A stretch of 64,000 bases of DNA. It comes from Endothia cerciana. Its lineage: Eukaryota; Ascomycota; Sordariomycetes; Diaporthales; Cryphonectriaceae. Where the stretch lies: positions 372,001 through 436,000 of the forward strand of contig JALRMH010000014.1 in NCBI GenBank assembly GCA_026119935.1, written 5' to 3'. A model generated the notes under the pieces. It made no database searches and was not told the origin of the DNA. It saw nothing but the letters and a program-made list of their open reading frames with translations. A program made the position numbers and the translations under genes. Positions 44,801-56,049 of this stretch are shown here, piece after piece (the first letter of the stretch is position 1; each line of letters begins with the position of its first letter).

Positions 44801-47149
44801 GACGGCGCCGCCCAGAACTTTCCGTACGGCATCATATTCGGCCGGATCGCCGACAGGAGTGCCCGTCCCGTGGGCCTCGACGACCGAGACAGTTTGTGGC
44901 TCTAGCCTTGCCTGCTGCACGACATCAACAAAAAGTTCCGACAGCGATACAGCATTGGGAACGGTGATTGCGGTGCAGTTCTGGTTCTGATAAACACGCG
45001 TGCTTGCTATTACCCCCAGAACCTGGTCGCCGTCGGCGAGGGCTGACGAGAGCCGCTTAAGAAAGACAACACCAGCGCCCTCTCCCCGGCAGTATCCATC
45101 ACCCTTTGCGTCGAAGGACTTGCATTGTCCGGTAGGGCTCAGAAATGATGCGCCAGCCAGGTTATAGAACCAATCCGGATTGGTCAGGATATTGACGCCG
45201 CCTGCTATCGCAGCGGTGCACTCGCCGTGAATAATGGCGCGGCACGCTTGGTGAATGGCCACGCTGGATGATGAACAAGCTGTATCGACTGTTACACTCG
45301 GACCCGTCCACCCAAAGTAGTGGCTGATCTTGCCTGCGTTGAACGCACGCAGGTTTCCTGTTGCCGAGTATGCATTCGCGGGGTGGCAGGCGATATTGCG
45401 ATCGTAGTCGACGTTCCCCACGCCCATATAGCATCCGACGTGCTTTTTGCCCAAGTTCCTTGATCCGCCCTGCGATATCGCGAAGTACCCAGACTGCTCA
45501 ACAGCCTGGTACGCGAGCTTGAGGAGCACGCGGTGTTGCGGGTCGGTGGACGACATCTCGCGCGGGCTCTTCTTGAAGAACTTATGGTCGAAGGCATCGT
45601 GGTCCTGGATGAAGTTGCCATACCACTTGCGACCTCCTTGTGCCTCAGTCTCCCTCCATGCTGTTGTCATCCCGAAACGCTCCGGGGGAACCTCGACATG
45701 TTGGGACTGTCCGCTGCATAGAACTTCCCAGAATTGTTGAAGGTCCTCGCCGCCGGGGACGTGGCAGGACATGCCGATGACGGCGATACGATCGTCGGGT
45801 AAGTCTGCGAGCTGCGCGGGGATGGATAAAGTCCCACTCGGGGCTATACCCATGAGACTGGCAGCCGATCGAGGAAAGCTTGCTGACTCAAAGTTTAGGT
45901 CGGAGAGGTATACCACACGAGAGGGTCCCAGTTTCCGGGCGACCGTCGGCGGCACGCACCGTTCTGGCCCGAAGCAAATTATCCTACTGCTGCTGCTATC
46001 CGCATTGTCTGCGGCCAGCAGATGGGACGAGAGGACCATGTTAAATGTATTGAGCCACTGCGCCGGCTTGAGCAAGATTGCTCGGAGCGCAATCTCATGG
46101 AGTCTCGTGCCAAGACCGTCTGAACTGCTGGCATCGATGTATTGACCACCGGTCTCCAATCTGGAAGGGAGCACCATCTTTGCCGCAGGGGCAAAATGAA
46201 ACTGGACACCAAACTCGGCGCAGGCTCGAATTAGTTCCTCCGTGTCGTTTTGATGCCCGAACCAGTGGAAGCGTCCGGACAGCGCAACGTCGACAGCGTA
46301 AAGCCCAGCAGACTTGAGATCTTTGACAAGCGCTGGGATTGATGCCTTGGTGGAAGTCACAGTCACCCTCTTCTCGTCGACATAGACGGAGATATATGCC
46401 TTTCGTCCACCGTATCTGTGTTAGTAGATAGATTGATTTGGAGTGACGCGGAAGGGTGGAGGGCCGGAACTTACCTCTGGAAACCTGCCCAGGACTTGGT
46501 TGAGCTTGGTTTTGAACTCGGATGTGTTATCTAACACCGATATCGAGGCTGCCTCCCCCTCAGAATCAGGCGACAACTGCTCTGCGTCGACTAGAGCCCC
46601 GACAAGCATTGCCAGCCTTACTGCAACAGCCCCATGACGCCCGAGTTCTTCCGGGCTCGAGGAACACGCGATGGCCAGGCCGCTCAGCTTGCCGGTGCAC
46701 AAGCCCAGGACCTCGGTGCCGTCGGTGATGGGTGCCGGCAGGTCAAGCTCCTCGCCCTGATCAGCCAGACCCGCGGCTCGCAAGAGGGCCGAGTACTGCG
46801 TCAGGTGGGCGATGACCACCAAAGGTGAGAGTACAATGTTAGGCAGCGGAAACGGCAGAGACACAACTCCCGCCTGCTGGTTTAATCCATCGCTCAGCCC
46901 TTGCAATAGCTGTTGTCCGTCCTTGAGGTGTCGTAGCTTCGGGACCTTGTCGACGAGAGACTCCCAGAGGCCGGGGAGCGTGGCAACGGCGTCGAGGGCC
47001 CAACGATTGTGGGTGGAACCGTCGTGCAGCGGGGCGCGACACTTGTTGAAGGAGTCAATATCAAAAGAAAGAGCTTGTGGTCCGAGCAGCAAAAGCTTCC
47101 GATTCGGCTTTGGGCCAGGGCTGCCATCGTGTTGAACGTGGTCGACCAT
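38813..47149 (-). CDS. Non-reducing polyketide synthase, SAT-KS-AT-PT-ACP-CMeT-R
   Basis: Two exons: 47149-46475 (SAT start) and 46399-38813, giving about 2753 aa. SAT: Cys151 in GLCTG and the GRFHW motif near 267-271. KS: Cys600 in DTACSSS, His735 in EAHGTGTP, His774 in GSVGHTE. AT: Ser1065 in GHSFGE, His1179. PT: about 1360-1720, with Asn1398 and Glu1610 where His and Asp are expected. ACP: Ser1816 in GIDSLMAMEL. CMeT: SAM motif ILEMGAGTGGTT near 2119-2130. Reductase: GATGSLG at 2372-2378, Tyr2538 and Lys2542 (YADAK). This architecture belongs to the group making C-methylated aryl aldehydes (3-methylorcinaldehyde, citrinin, azaphilone, tropolone and sorbicillin precursors): acetyl or advanced starter loaded by SAT, malonyl extension, SAM C-methylation and NADPH-dependent aldehyde release. 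The exon-1/2 acceptor is uncertain: AAAG at 46400 keeps frame with the GTAAGT donor, while the canonical CAG at 46416 does not. Confidence 0.93.
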
Positions 47150-48546
47150 GTTCTGAACTTAAGTCGGTGGGTACGACGATAACTGACTTTGGACGGGTGG
47201 TGATCCGACTCTTAAATTCGCAACTTAAACACCAATAGTGGTGAGATAGAGTGGACTTTCTCCAGAATGTACGGCGAGGTGCAAGATTGCTTCCTGCGAG
47301 TTGTAAAGGCCAGTACCTATTCCACAGGTGACCCGGTTTAATGGCGAGGAAAGGCGGCCCAGATGAAGAATACCTAGAAGACAATGTCGCCTGGAAAGGA
47401 GGTATACAGTGATTCCGAACGAGCGGAGAACATAAGTCTGTACGAAGAAGAGAACTCTATGCAAGTCTGTCTGGAACTCTGGACCAAGGAAGTCTCGACC
47501 AAGTCTGTACGATGCCTAGAGATTAATATTCAAACATCGCGAAAACAAAATCTGGAGATAACTCACTATACCGACGATCTCAGCGTAGTTTCGGCGACTA
47601 TCAAGGCCTCGGACATAAGGCCTCATAGTTCCAGAGTCTTCAGCAACTGAGAATATTCTAACAACTGGTGTATGTAGTTAGGTGGAGAAGTGTGAACATT
47701 GGTCTCTGGAGGTTGTATCCACAACATGCGATTGGCTTCTGCAACAATTCACTGTTATCTCTACCAACATCCTGGCCCATTTCAATTATCAGTCTCCAGA
47801 TTTCTAGGCTGCTGATGATATAGGCAATCCAAACATATTTGCTGTCATACCCATGCACGTGCTAGGCTTGCTTCAAGTTGTGTGTAAACACTGATAAACT
47901 TGGTGACTTCGAGCCCTACATGTGGGTAGGTAGCTTATCTTCTGTTCGCCCATGGATCGTTACCTGCATATATGCTTATCTTGCTGAATGCACCGAAGGA
48001 TTCAAGATTAGTCTATGGCCTGGGCCCTGAATTTACAGTCAAATCCGGCTGTATCTAATGCATGCAAGTTTTATGTGCCACGGCTTGTTTATGTGTCCCG
48101 GCAGTGGAGCACAACGATGTGCTAGATAGTGAAAATAAGCCGGGCGGTGACGTGAGCGGAGGTGAGCGATGCGTGCTTTCTTCTCTGCGTCTCTGAATCC
48201 TCTAAGCTCGCTTGTCCTCTATGGAGGTCACCGCATTGGAAACTTGTTGACTTGTTGGCTTCGAATGTTGCAGAGTAAATAGCTAGTTTTGGAGGGTTCT
48301 CTGTTGAGAAGAGGAGAGCCGCTGTTCGCCCAGTCATGACATTTACTTCACATTTACTAGGCGAGGATAGCTACCAACGTAGCAATAAAATATCGTTACT
48401 TCCAAACTGTCGAAACATCCATTGACATGAATATCCTCCACGCCTACATGAGGGATGAGTCCATGAGGGACCAGCCTAAGAGAGATGAGTCCGAGTATGC
48501 ATGTTCAATTACCTGTGACATGGCCTGCACAGATTTTGTCTAGTAA
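47150..48546. other. PKS promoter region and spacer
   Basis: About 1.4 kb upstream of the PKS start and downstream of the FSH1-type hydrolase stop. It is AT-richer than the genes, with no supported coding region. The first 250-400 bases left of 47400 probably hold the PKS promoter. Confidence 0.55.
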
Positions 48547-49515
48547 TTAGACACCTGTCTCCCGCGCAAGCTCGCGAATCTGACATGCCACAAGCAACAC
48601 ATCGGCCTTTTTCAGAGGGACGCGATGATCGCCGTCCCACTCAATCAACCTCCTGCTGTCCACATGACAAAACTCCTCAAACAGCTGTCTGTGCAGGTCC
48701 ACGCCCTTGTCCCTCAGCCCATGCACATGTACCGTCGGGATTCGCAGCACATGCCCATGATATCCCCGGTATCCCAAGCTCTCGAATTCGTCTCCTCTCA
48801 CAATCCTGTCATCGGTGCTCTGTGATGCGTCTGGCAGTGCCGGGCGTACAGGTATCTTGGTGCCATGAGGTTCCGCGGAGTCGGCCAGGAGCGAGATGAG
48901 AGGTGCTCGTCCGGCTAGCAGGACGCCGAAACGGAAAGTGACGGCAGGACCATAGCTAACCCCCCCACTACCTCCCGAGTTCTTCACAGGCGTCTGTGAC
49001 TGTATCTGCTGGCGGTAGAGAAGGCTTGCCGCGACTTTTGCGCCCTGGCTAAAGCCCAGCAGCGCAACCCACGGGCCTCCGGCTCCACCGCACGCCGCGT
49101 CGTCCTGCAACATGGCGTCTCGGATAGCCTCATCGATGGCTGCGACGGCATCCTCGTGACGAATCGGCGGGTGCTCAGGCCGCCAACGGAGCCATCGCCT
49201 AAAGGGGCCCCAGCCGCTGTAGACGGATAGGACGTCTGACCCGGCTCTGGACTCGAAGGGGCCCTGGGCGAAGACAAGCCGGAACTCGAACTGTAGCTCG
49301 GCCACCAGCCTCCGGCACTGAGCGCGGAAGATACGAGCGTTAGTGCCACCACCATGAAGGCAGAGGATTCGTGGGAGACGGGAGGACGTCAATGTTGACG
49401 TTGACGTTGTTGTCAGATTCGTCTTCGGGCTCGGGTCGCTCCGGGCCTTTGCGGGACCGGGACCGGGACCGGGATTGAGTGCCGGCATTCGGGACGGAAG
49501 GACCCTAGCGGTCAT
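48547..49515 (-). CDS. FSH1-family serine hydrolase (CitA/AfoC-like)
   Basis: A single exon of 322 aa from ATG 49515. This start is preferred over the in-frame ATG at 49647 because its context is good and the extra 44 residues look like leader sequence. After a Pro/Gly- and Thr/Ser-rich N-terminus comes the alpha/beta-hydrolase core: RILCLHGGGTNARIF (FSH1 signature), VFAQGPFES, then Ser156 in GFSQG, a later Asp in HGLRDKGVD and the catalytic His in WDGDHRVP. All three triad residues are present. Homologues occur beside NR-PKS genes of this group; CitA is reported to raise PKS turnover, and others act as thioesterase-like editors. It is transcribed in the same direction as the PKS, immediately upstream, so a partner role with the PKS is likely. 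The PGPGPGP stretch comes from a CCCGGT repeat near 49461-49475. Confidence 0.85.
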   Translation of the reverse strand: MTARVLPSRMPALNPGPGPGPAKARSDPSPKTNLTTTSTSTLTSSRLPRILCLHGGGTNARIFRAQCRRLVAELQFEFRLVFAQGPFESRAGSDVLSVYSGWGPFRRWLRWRPEHPPIRHEDAVAAIDEAIRDAMLQDDAACGGAGGPWVALLGFSQGAKVAASLLYRQQIQSQTPVKNSGGSGGVSYGPAVTFRFGVLLAGRAPLISLLADSAEPHGTKIPVRPALPDASQSTDDRIVRGDEFESLGYRGYHGHVLRIPTVHVHGLRDKGVDLHRQLFEEFCHVDSRRLIEWDGDHRVPLKKADVLLVACQIRELARETGV

Positions 49516-50493
49516 GTTTGTTCTTGTCACTGAGTAATGTTGAGAAGACCTGTTACTCTGTAGAAAGATTACAATCTGTCTGTCAGGCTGGGCGGCCTGG
49601 CCCAAGATAGATGGAGCTATATCTGTCAGGGCTTCTACTGGGTACATGTATTCATGGCTAGACCTTTCGTCGGTCGTGATATGTGCCTTCGACTTTAGGC
49701 CACTAAGAAATCACCCACGAGATATCGGGTTAGGTGCTTCCAGATGGATATCCCGTCATGGAAACTTCTGGCCCGGGAATACAGACTTCGTGCATATTCT
49801 TCGTCAGGCAAGAAAAGGCGTCCAGGATTCGACACCCTTGGTCGACCGCCTGAAGGCCCCGGTAGATCCTACGGCCACGGCACGACGCGGTCATACAACA
49901 CGCAAGGATTAATTTTGCCATTTGGCCACCGAGGCGGAACCGCTGAACTGCGGCTGTGTGGGTTGTATACGGCACGGTAATCCTTCCCGCCCGGCTTACC
50001 TACATACGAAGGATTCTTCGTACATAGGCGCTCTAGTGGAGCCCCTGCGGATTCTGCAGCTCCTGTTGGCTTCTGTCGGCGTCTGTCGGCCGCTGTCGGC
50101 CGCTGTCGGCCGCTGTCGGCCGCTGTCGGGTGGTGGTCGCCGTCAGTCCTCTTCACAGGCGGGCTTTGGCGCAGTGTGATTCAATGGAATGGTAGGGGGG
50201 GAATGGGGGACCAGTGGCTGCGTATCGACTCATTCATCGCCGGATTCGTCCTGTTTGTTCAGGTCTTGAGTCTCTACCAGAGATCTCAATTATTAAACAA
50301 CTTTTGCTTTCTAATTGCAGGTTAAACATGGCTTCAGAACTAGAAATATTCTCCCAGACTAGAAGAAGCCGTGTGAGTATATAGGAAGTCTGATTTCGAA
50401 GTTTTGGAACGGCCTCTTCGTGTCGTTGTTGTTCATCCTAACACTCCTTCAAACCACAACAACTACAAACAGATCCCCAATCCCAGCGCAAAA
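49516..50493. other. Divergent promoter region between hydrolase and SDR genes, with minisatellite
   Basis: About 980 bases between divergent gene starts. It holds a 10-bp minisatellite (50071-50130) and short ORFs only. A C/T-rich and A-rich leader precedes the SDR ATG. Confidence 0.55.
50071..50130. repeat. 10-bp minisatellite CGCTGTCGGC
   Basis: Four near-perfect copies of CGCTGTCGGC at 50091-50130, preceded by two degenerate copies at 50071-50090, about 365 bases upstream of the SDR start. Confidence 0.9.
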
Positions 50494-51544
50494 ATGTCCT
50501 CTTCCATCGACGCGGGCACGATTTTCCGAGTTGACGGCATTGTGGCTGTCATTACCGGGGGAGGCACCGGTAAGCCTAACTCCAGCTGGCAACCTCCTCG
50601 CCTGCATACTGTAACCTCACTGCCTGCGATGCTAAATATCTGCACGCTCCTCAGGCATTGGTCTTACCATGGCGCGTGCCCTGGCACACAATGGAGCCAA
50701 GAAGGTCTATATCGTGGGGCGCCGCGAGGAAGTGCTTAAGACGGCAGCCAAGGAGCACCCCAGCCTGGTACCGATCAAGGGTGACGTGACCTCCAAGGCC
50801 GACCTCCAGGCTGTCGTGGACCAGATCAAGGCCGAGGTGGGCTACGTCAACCTCGTTGTCGCCAACTCTGGCACCATCGGCCCGCCAGTGCGTTTCAACC
50901 CAGCCGCCTCGGTCCCGGAACTGCGTAAGACCCTGTTCGATAACTTCTCCATGGACGAAATGAACGACGCGCTGGGACTCAACATCACTGCCGCCTTCTT
51001 CACTATGACGGCCTTCCTCGAGCTGCTTGACGCAGGAAACAAGAACGCCCTCAACGGCGGCTGGGGAAAGCCGCTCAAGGAGGGTAGCGATGTCATCACC
51101 ATTCAGAGCCAGGTCATCTTCACCACCAGCATCACCGCCTTCAGCCGCCACTGGACGTCTTCGCCACCTTACCTGACCAGCAAGGTCGCCATCATGCAGG
51201 TCACCAAGCATGCCAGCACCCAGCTGGCCAGGCACGGCATTCGTGTAAATGCCATCGCCCCTGGAAGTAAGTCAGGTATCTGCGAGTCTTTACATCCCGA
51301 ACAGAGTCTAACACGCGATTACAAAGTCTACCCTTCCGAGCTGGCTCAGGTTCTGATCAGCTCCCGCCGGCCCGACGAGGAGCCGGCCGACGACGACAGG
51401 TTCATTCCTGCCAGAAGGTTCGGCAGCGACGAAGAAATGGCTGGGGCTATTCTTTTCCTCAGCGGCAGGTCTGGAAGCTACACCAACGGGCATATCCTCA
51501 TCACTGATGGCGGTCGCCTTTCTGTCATGGCCAGCACGTACTAG
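50494..51544 (+). CDS. Short-chain dehydrogenase/reductase of the cluster
   Basis: Three exons, 50494-50569, 50655-51266 and 51327-51544, give 301 aa. The first intron splits the cofactor motif and splicing restores TGGGTGIG at about 20-27. The second intron (60 nt, CTAAC branch) splices APG to IYPSEL. Reading through it would add about 20 unrelated residues, so the unspliced frame is rejected. NSG at 96-98 and YLTSK with Tyr198 and Lys202 complete the classical SDR active site; GHILITDGGR ends the fold. No signal peptide or membrane segment is visible, so it is probably cytosolic. In related clusters SDRs reduce or oxidise the aldehyde, ketone or alcohol of the aryl polyketide (as CitE-type enzymes do). 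The substrate here is unknown. Confidence 0.88.
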
Positions 51545-52166
51545 GCGTGACTTTTGTAGACGAAGGGAAATGGGTGACTGCCATAGATATTGTTCAATGC
51601 CAGGGTTGTAGCTTGCTCTTGTGAGATTCATAGTATTTATAGCTCGAGTAGACATCGGAGATGTCGAATTATAGGCTCGTGTCTTCATCCGTCTCGCTTA
51701 TACAGGGCAACTCCCGCCTGCATGTCTCGAACCTGCGCTTTTTCCCTTCCTGCCTCTGGAGGCCTTGGTGTAAGTCTAACAAGTACCGCCCTACTCGTAT
51801 TATCTGGTGGACCCGCCGTATGCTTTCCCATTGGCTAAAATTTTCTGCTTGGACAGGACGTGAAAAAGAACGGATAATTCCCACTGACAAACCCAGTTGG
51901 TCAGATAATCAAATCCCGAAATACCCGCCGCGGTCTGAAATATTAGAAATCAAAACATTACGATCCAAAGTCACAATCTAACCCCAGAACAGATCAAGGC
52001 GGGACCCTACATGGACTACTCACGAGAATACGGACAACCCTTGATTCCAGCTTTCACCCACATCTCACCCAGACTCTTCAACCTCATCTCTCCCTTCACA
52101 CCCTTACCCAATTCTTGAAACGCGTAAGAGTCGCAATACAACCGTGATGCAATTCCCGATGGGATT
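51545..52166. other. Intergenic region upstream of the SGNH hydrolase
   Basis: About 620 bases between co-oriented genes. It contains A/T-rich stretches and a C/T-rich, CACCC-containing leader near 52060-52115. No gene is supported. Confidence 0.5.
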
Positions 52167-53350
52167 ATGGACAGGCGGGTTCCTATCCAACTTTCTATCC
52201 GGTGTGTCTATGGCTTCCCGAACCCCCCAGTGGCACCATCTCTTCTTTTTGCATTTTCTCACAGCAGATATAATGGCAAAGATGCTTCACCAGCATTGGC
52301 CCCGCATCACGGCCAGTCATGGGGGACAGCGGGGTCCCCGACACACGTCGCCTCCATCAGCCAGGGCGCACCGCTGCGCGTGCTGTCCCTCGGCGACTCC
52401 ATCACGCTCGGCTACAACGACCCAACCGGAAACTCGTACCGCCGGGACTTGGCCTGCCTGCTGTGGACGGGCGGCAACCCGGTGAGCATGGTAGGGTCGG
52501 TCATGCACGGCGACTGGGACAATAACGAGGTCGACGCCTGGGTCTACCACACCATCGACATGGTCCGCGAGAAGGCCGAGCCCGAGCTCCTCGCGGACGT
52601 TTCTGCAAGACCCAACGTCATGCTTCTCCACGTCGGCACGGTCAATTTTGTTCTGACCCAGAACGTGACAGAGGCACCCGCGCGGCTGGGTGAGCTGATT
52701 GATTTTGCCACCGGCAACAACCCGGACGCTCTGCTGGTTGTGTCCCGGCTGGTACGAAGAGTCTCTTTTTCTTCTCCCCTTTCCACCCCCTCCTGGAACA
52801 AATCCCTACCCTTTGCACTCCTGCTGAGCGGCTGATTTTTGTCCTTGGTTGTATCGTCTTAATGTAAAACCCAGTGTCTAACGCGGCAGTTCGCGCTTGA
52901 TGAGATACGGGGTGTTTCTTCTGTAGAACAGACAAAGAAAACCGCCCAATAGATCTCTTTGTCCTTCAACATTGCCGATTGTAGAACATACATACCCTTA
53001 CCAACGTCGATAAATGCTCACTCGCAATGCTCTAGATGCCGTACCACAACCACACCGTCGATGCGCTCATTAAAAAGTACAACGAAGAGATCCCGGCGGT
53101 AGTGGCGGCGCGAGCCCGGGAGGGCAGGAAGGTCATACTAACCTCCATGGATGGGGTGACAGTGGATCTGCTCCCCGACGGTGTGCATCCTGGAGGGCTG
53201 AGCGACCGGATCATGGGGCTCCGGTTTTACGAGGCCATCGTAGAGGCTGGTCGGCGTGGGCTCATCGTCCCAGCCCAGGGTCCATTTGAGGACCGTGGTG
53301 CGTCGTCGGTTCCGCCGTCTGGCAGGTGCTCGGATATTTCCTCGGAATGA
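52167..53350 (+). CDS. SGNH/GDSL-type hydrolase with altered block III
   Basis: Two exons, 52167-52751 and 53036-53350, joined in phase 0 (gtacga..ctctag), give 299 aa. LRVLSLGDSITLGYND carries the nucleophile Ser78, and LLPDGVHPGG the catalytic Asp243 and His246. Block III reads LLHVGTVNFV around 154-161. Fungal relatives normally have GTND, so the oxyanion-hole Asn appears replaced by Val. Related proteins are secreted esterases of the CE3/SGNH type. The true start is uncertain: an alternative first exon from ATG 52147 (MQFPMGLWTGGFLSNFLS) spliced at 52200 to AG 52280-52281 would keep frame and give a more leader-like N-terminus. The second intron is long for this window (284 nt), so a small extra exon may be missed. 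It could act on an ester of the polyketide, or be a bystander. Confidence 0.72.
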
Positions 53351-53467
53351 AGCGCAAGTGTACATTCGCTAGGGAAGGCGACCTATACTGGAGAATACGA
53401 GTGTTCTGTGGACAATTGGTTCTACCTTGCGATGAAAAAGAATCAAGTGCTTGGTCCTAGTTGATTA

Positions 53468-55320
53468 TCACGAAGCGCGAAGTCGCTCCTCAGCAGTCCT
53501 TAGCAAGCTGTCCTCTTTCCAACCAGGCTTCCCATATATGTGTTTGAGTGCGGCTCCGACCATATACGAGTAGCTCGGAGCCGCTGTTTCAAGGTTCCCA
53601 TGGGCGTCGACCACATCAACAACCATCTTTGTGGCAGTGTCGAGCGTGGCCCGTGAGCGCATAGACCACTGTTCCAGCAACAATGAACTTGATGCCGGAG
53701 ATATACTTGACGCTGGGGTTCTGCCCCCGTCCTGCAAATGCGTGGAAGGGGATTGGGAACGAGACTGTCTCAAAATGTGCCAGTGCAGCATGAACAGCGC
53801 CCTAAGATAATATGGGTCATTATGGAGGGTCTGCCTAGGTTTGAGCGATGAACTGACTTGAAGGTAAGAGCTATCGCCTCACAGATGTAGACCTCTGTTG
53901 AGGCACACTGCTGGCTCATCAATGATCCGAGGAATTCCTGGAGGGTAGTGTCCAGCCACCCAAGTCGCAGCAGCCTCGAGTCAAGATCTGAGATGTCGAA
54001 GGCTTCGAGGACTTGGGTGATCAGCCAAGACACCTGCGCTGAGCGGCCGAAACAGCCGACACCGACAGTCCTCAAGCAAGAGACGGGCACCAAGGGTACA
54101 GGATCCAGACCAGAGGCAGGGCTATGGCCTGGAGGGTGACTCCTCTGCTCTAGGGCGTCGGGTTCGGTCGGCAGGGGGCAGGTATCACCGCCGGCGATAA
54201 TAGTGACCAGTGGTTGATCGACAACAGACACTTCGCAGAAAAATGCCCTATCGTGAGAAGCATGGACCCAGATTAGCATGCACCCCTAGACGAGCCAGAC
54301 TTGGAAAATCCCTGTATGCAGAGGCTGCATCCTACCTCTCGCAGATAATGATCCCCCACCAGGTATTGGCTGCTTCTCTGGCTTGCAGCTGAAGACCTAG
54401 AACTTCAGTATTCGCCTCGGCATGAATACCTGCCGGATTATTAATACCGCTATTGGCAAGCCGGTGGATTCTGGCGGCATATGCCATACGAGCACAGCCC
54501 GCGATGGATTCGAAAGCCTCGTCCGGACGGCCCTGCATATACTCATACACAGCCAGCAAGAGGCGCGCCTGGATCAAGTGGACCGAGGGCGCGAAGGAGC
54601 CTTGGACCTGGGCGCAGACGGACTTAGCGGCCAGATGGAGTGGTTCTGGGTCTACTTCATCTCCGAGGATTGGCCGGCCCTGCTGATGAGCCCGGAGCCG
54701 CCTTCGAGACCTTAAAGTGGTCAGACAGATGGCGAGCAGGAGGATGGAGAAGCCGGCGGACGGGACGCTGCCAAGCGTGATGAGGCTCTTCTGGAAGCGA
54801 GTCCGCGAGATGAGAGGCAGGTAACGGTGGATGCCCTTCTGGAAGTAGCTCGCCGTGATGTCGTCGACGAACTGATCCGTCTCCCCAATGAGCTGGAGGA
54901 CCTTCCGATAGAGGTTGGCCTCGGATGTACATGGCTCCGGTAGGATCGAGATTGTCTGAGGTGGCAGCCTCGCTGCGGATGATGCCAAGCTGGACGCCCG
55001 CAGAGGAGAATCCGTGGCCGTGACTTCGTCCCATGCATCATACGCATGATGTGTGCGAGTTGTCACCGGTGTGGGTACAGTGGAACTTGAAGCTGGAGTC
55101 CCATACTCACAGCACAGCCCTTTCCTGGTCAGACGGCCGTCAGTATCCCAGGGTCTCAACCTAGGTACCGAGTACCTTGTAGTACTACTCACCTGGTACA
55201 GTAGCCACAGCTGGGCAACAACTTGTCACATTTCTTCTTGCGGCCTTTGCAGGTCATGCAGACATGGGTAGCGAGTGATGGGGGATCGTGTTGGTGATCA
55301 TCGCCAACGTCGGCCGCCAT
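53468..55320 (-). CDS. Zn2Cys6 transcription factor with fungal-type middle homology region
   Basis: Four exons on the minus strand, 55320-55193, 55124-54336, 54247-53858 and 53801-53468, give 546 aa. The zinc cluster is split by the first intron and restored by splicing: C21-x2-C24-x6-C31-x6-C38-x2-C41 and C47/C48, with the basic loop KGRKKKCDK. The rest resembles a fungal-specific regulator: a helix-rich middle (SYFQKGIHRYLPLISRTRFQ, LIQARLLLAVYEYMQGRPDE) and the NTWWGIIICER motif across the second intron, similar to regulators of toxin and pigment clusters. The start at 55320 is chosen because an upstream in-frame ATG (55527) adds 69 residues unlike the family. It is divergently transcribed from the MFS transporter, so both may share one control region. 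It is probably the pathway activator, or one of two. Confidence 0.85.
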
Positions 55321-56049
55321 CGCTGCGTGGGGGGCGGGTGATTCAAGCGCAACGAAGTGACTAAAATTTCCAGTCGGTCGAAGAGCATTGTCGGGAACGC
55401 GTCGGGAACGCAGCCGGTTATAAGGAGTGTCGGCCGCCAGCGGGGCTCGGCGGCCACGGATCTTATTTGCGTCAAAGAGATCTGCAGATTCTGGCAAGCT
55501 TAACAAGTAGAGTGTGTTGCACTGCATGTCACATGCCTGACATGCATGCCTCGCTTAAATCCAACAGAACAATGAAAAAGAAAAGCAAATTGTGTGATAG
55601 CCGTGGCGAATGGTATATTGCAAGTTTTAGTAGATACGATGTCGCAGACAGCGGAGAGCCAGCCCTGTACGTCCGTCCGCCCCTGGAACGGGAGTCATGG
55701 ACCTCGTGTCCCTGTGTAGAGGTACCCAGGTGGCTGGAGACTGTGTCAATAGCGGCATGCCATCAAGAGGTCCTTTCCGGAACCTCTGTACGATCCGGAG
55801 GACGTATTCGAGCAGTGCAGAAACACCAACATATTCTGAAGTTCAATATGGAAGAGCAAAGGCGACGACAACGAAATACACAAGCCAATTTGTAATCCAT
55901 CGGATCGATGGATTACAAACGCAACTTGACGATAATACTGGATAAATCAGCTTCTGCCCTGCTCAGCCTCGCCTTCCAGCCCGGTGTCAGGGCACACATG
56001 AACTCGACCAACCTGCTCACTCTAAGCTGTACAGACCCACATCCTCACA
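55321..56049. promoter_or_regulatory. Divergent promoter region of regulator and MFS transporter
   Basis: About 730 bases between the starts of the Zn2Cys6 regulator (-) and the transporter (+), a typical place for binding sites of a cluster regulator. A CGTCGGGAACGCGTCGGGAA direct repeat of GCGTCGGGAA lies at about 55388-55411. Specific operators cannot be assigned. Confidence 0.45.

Noticed and set aside
49516..49647. Upstream ATG at 49647 for the FSH1-type hydrolase
   Set aside because: The extra 44 residues are unlike the family and have leader-like composition; 49515 has the better context.
51267..51326. Read-through of the SDR second intron as coding
   Set aside because: It adds about 20 residues that break the APG-IYPSE motif; GT, AG and branch site are all present.
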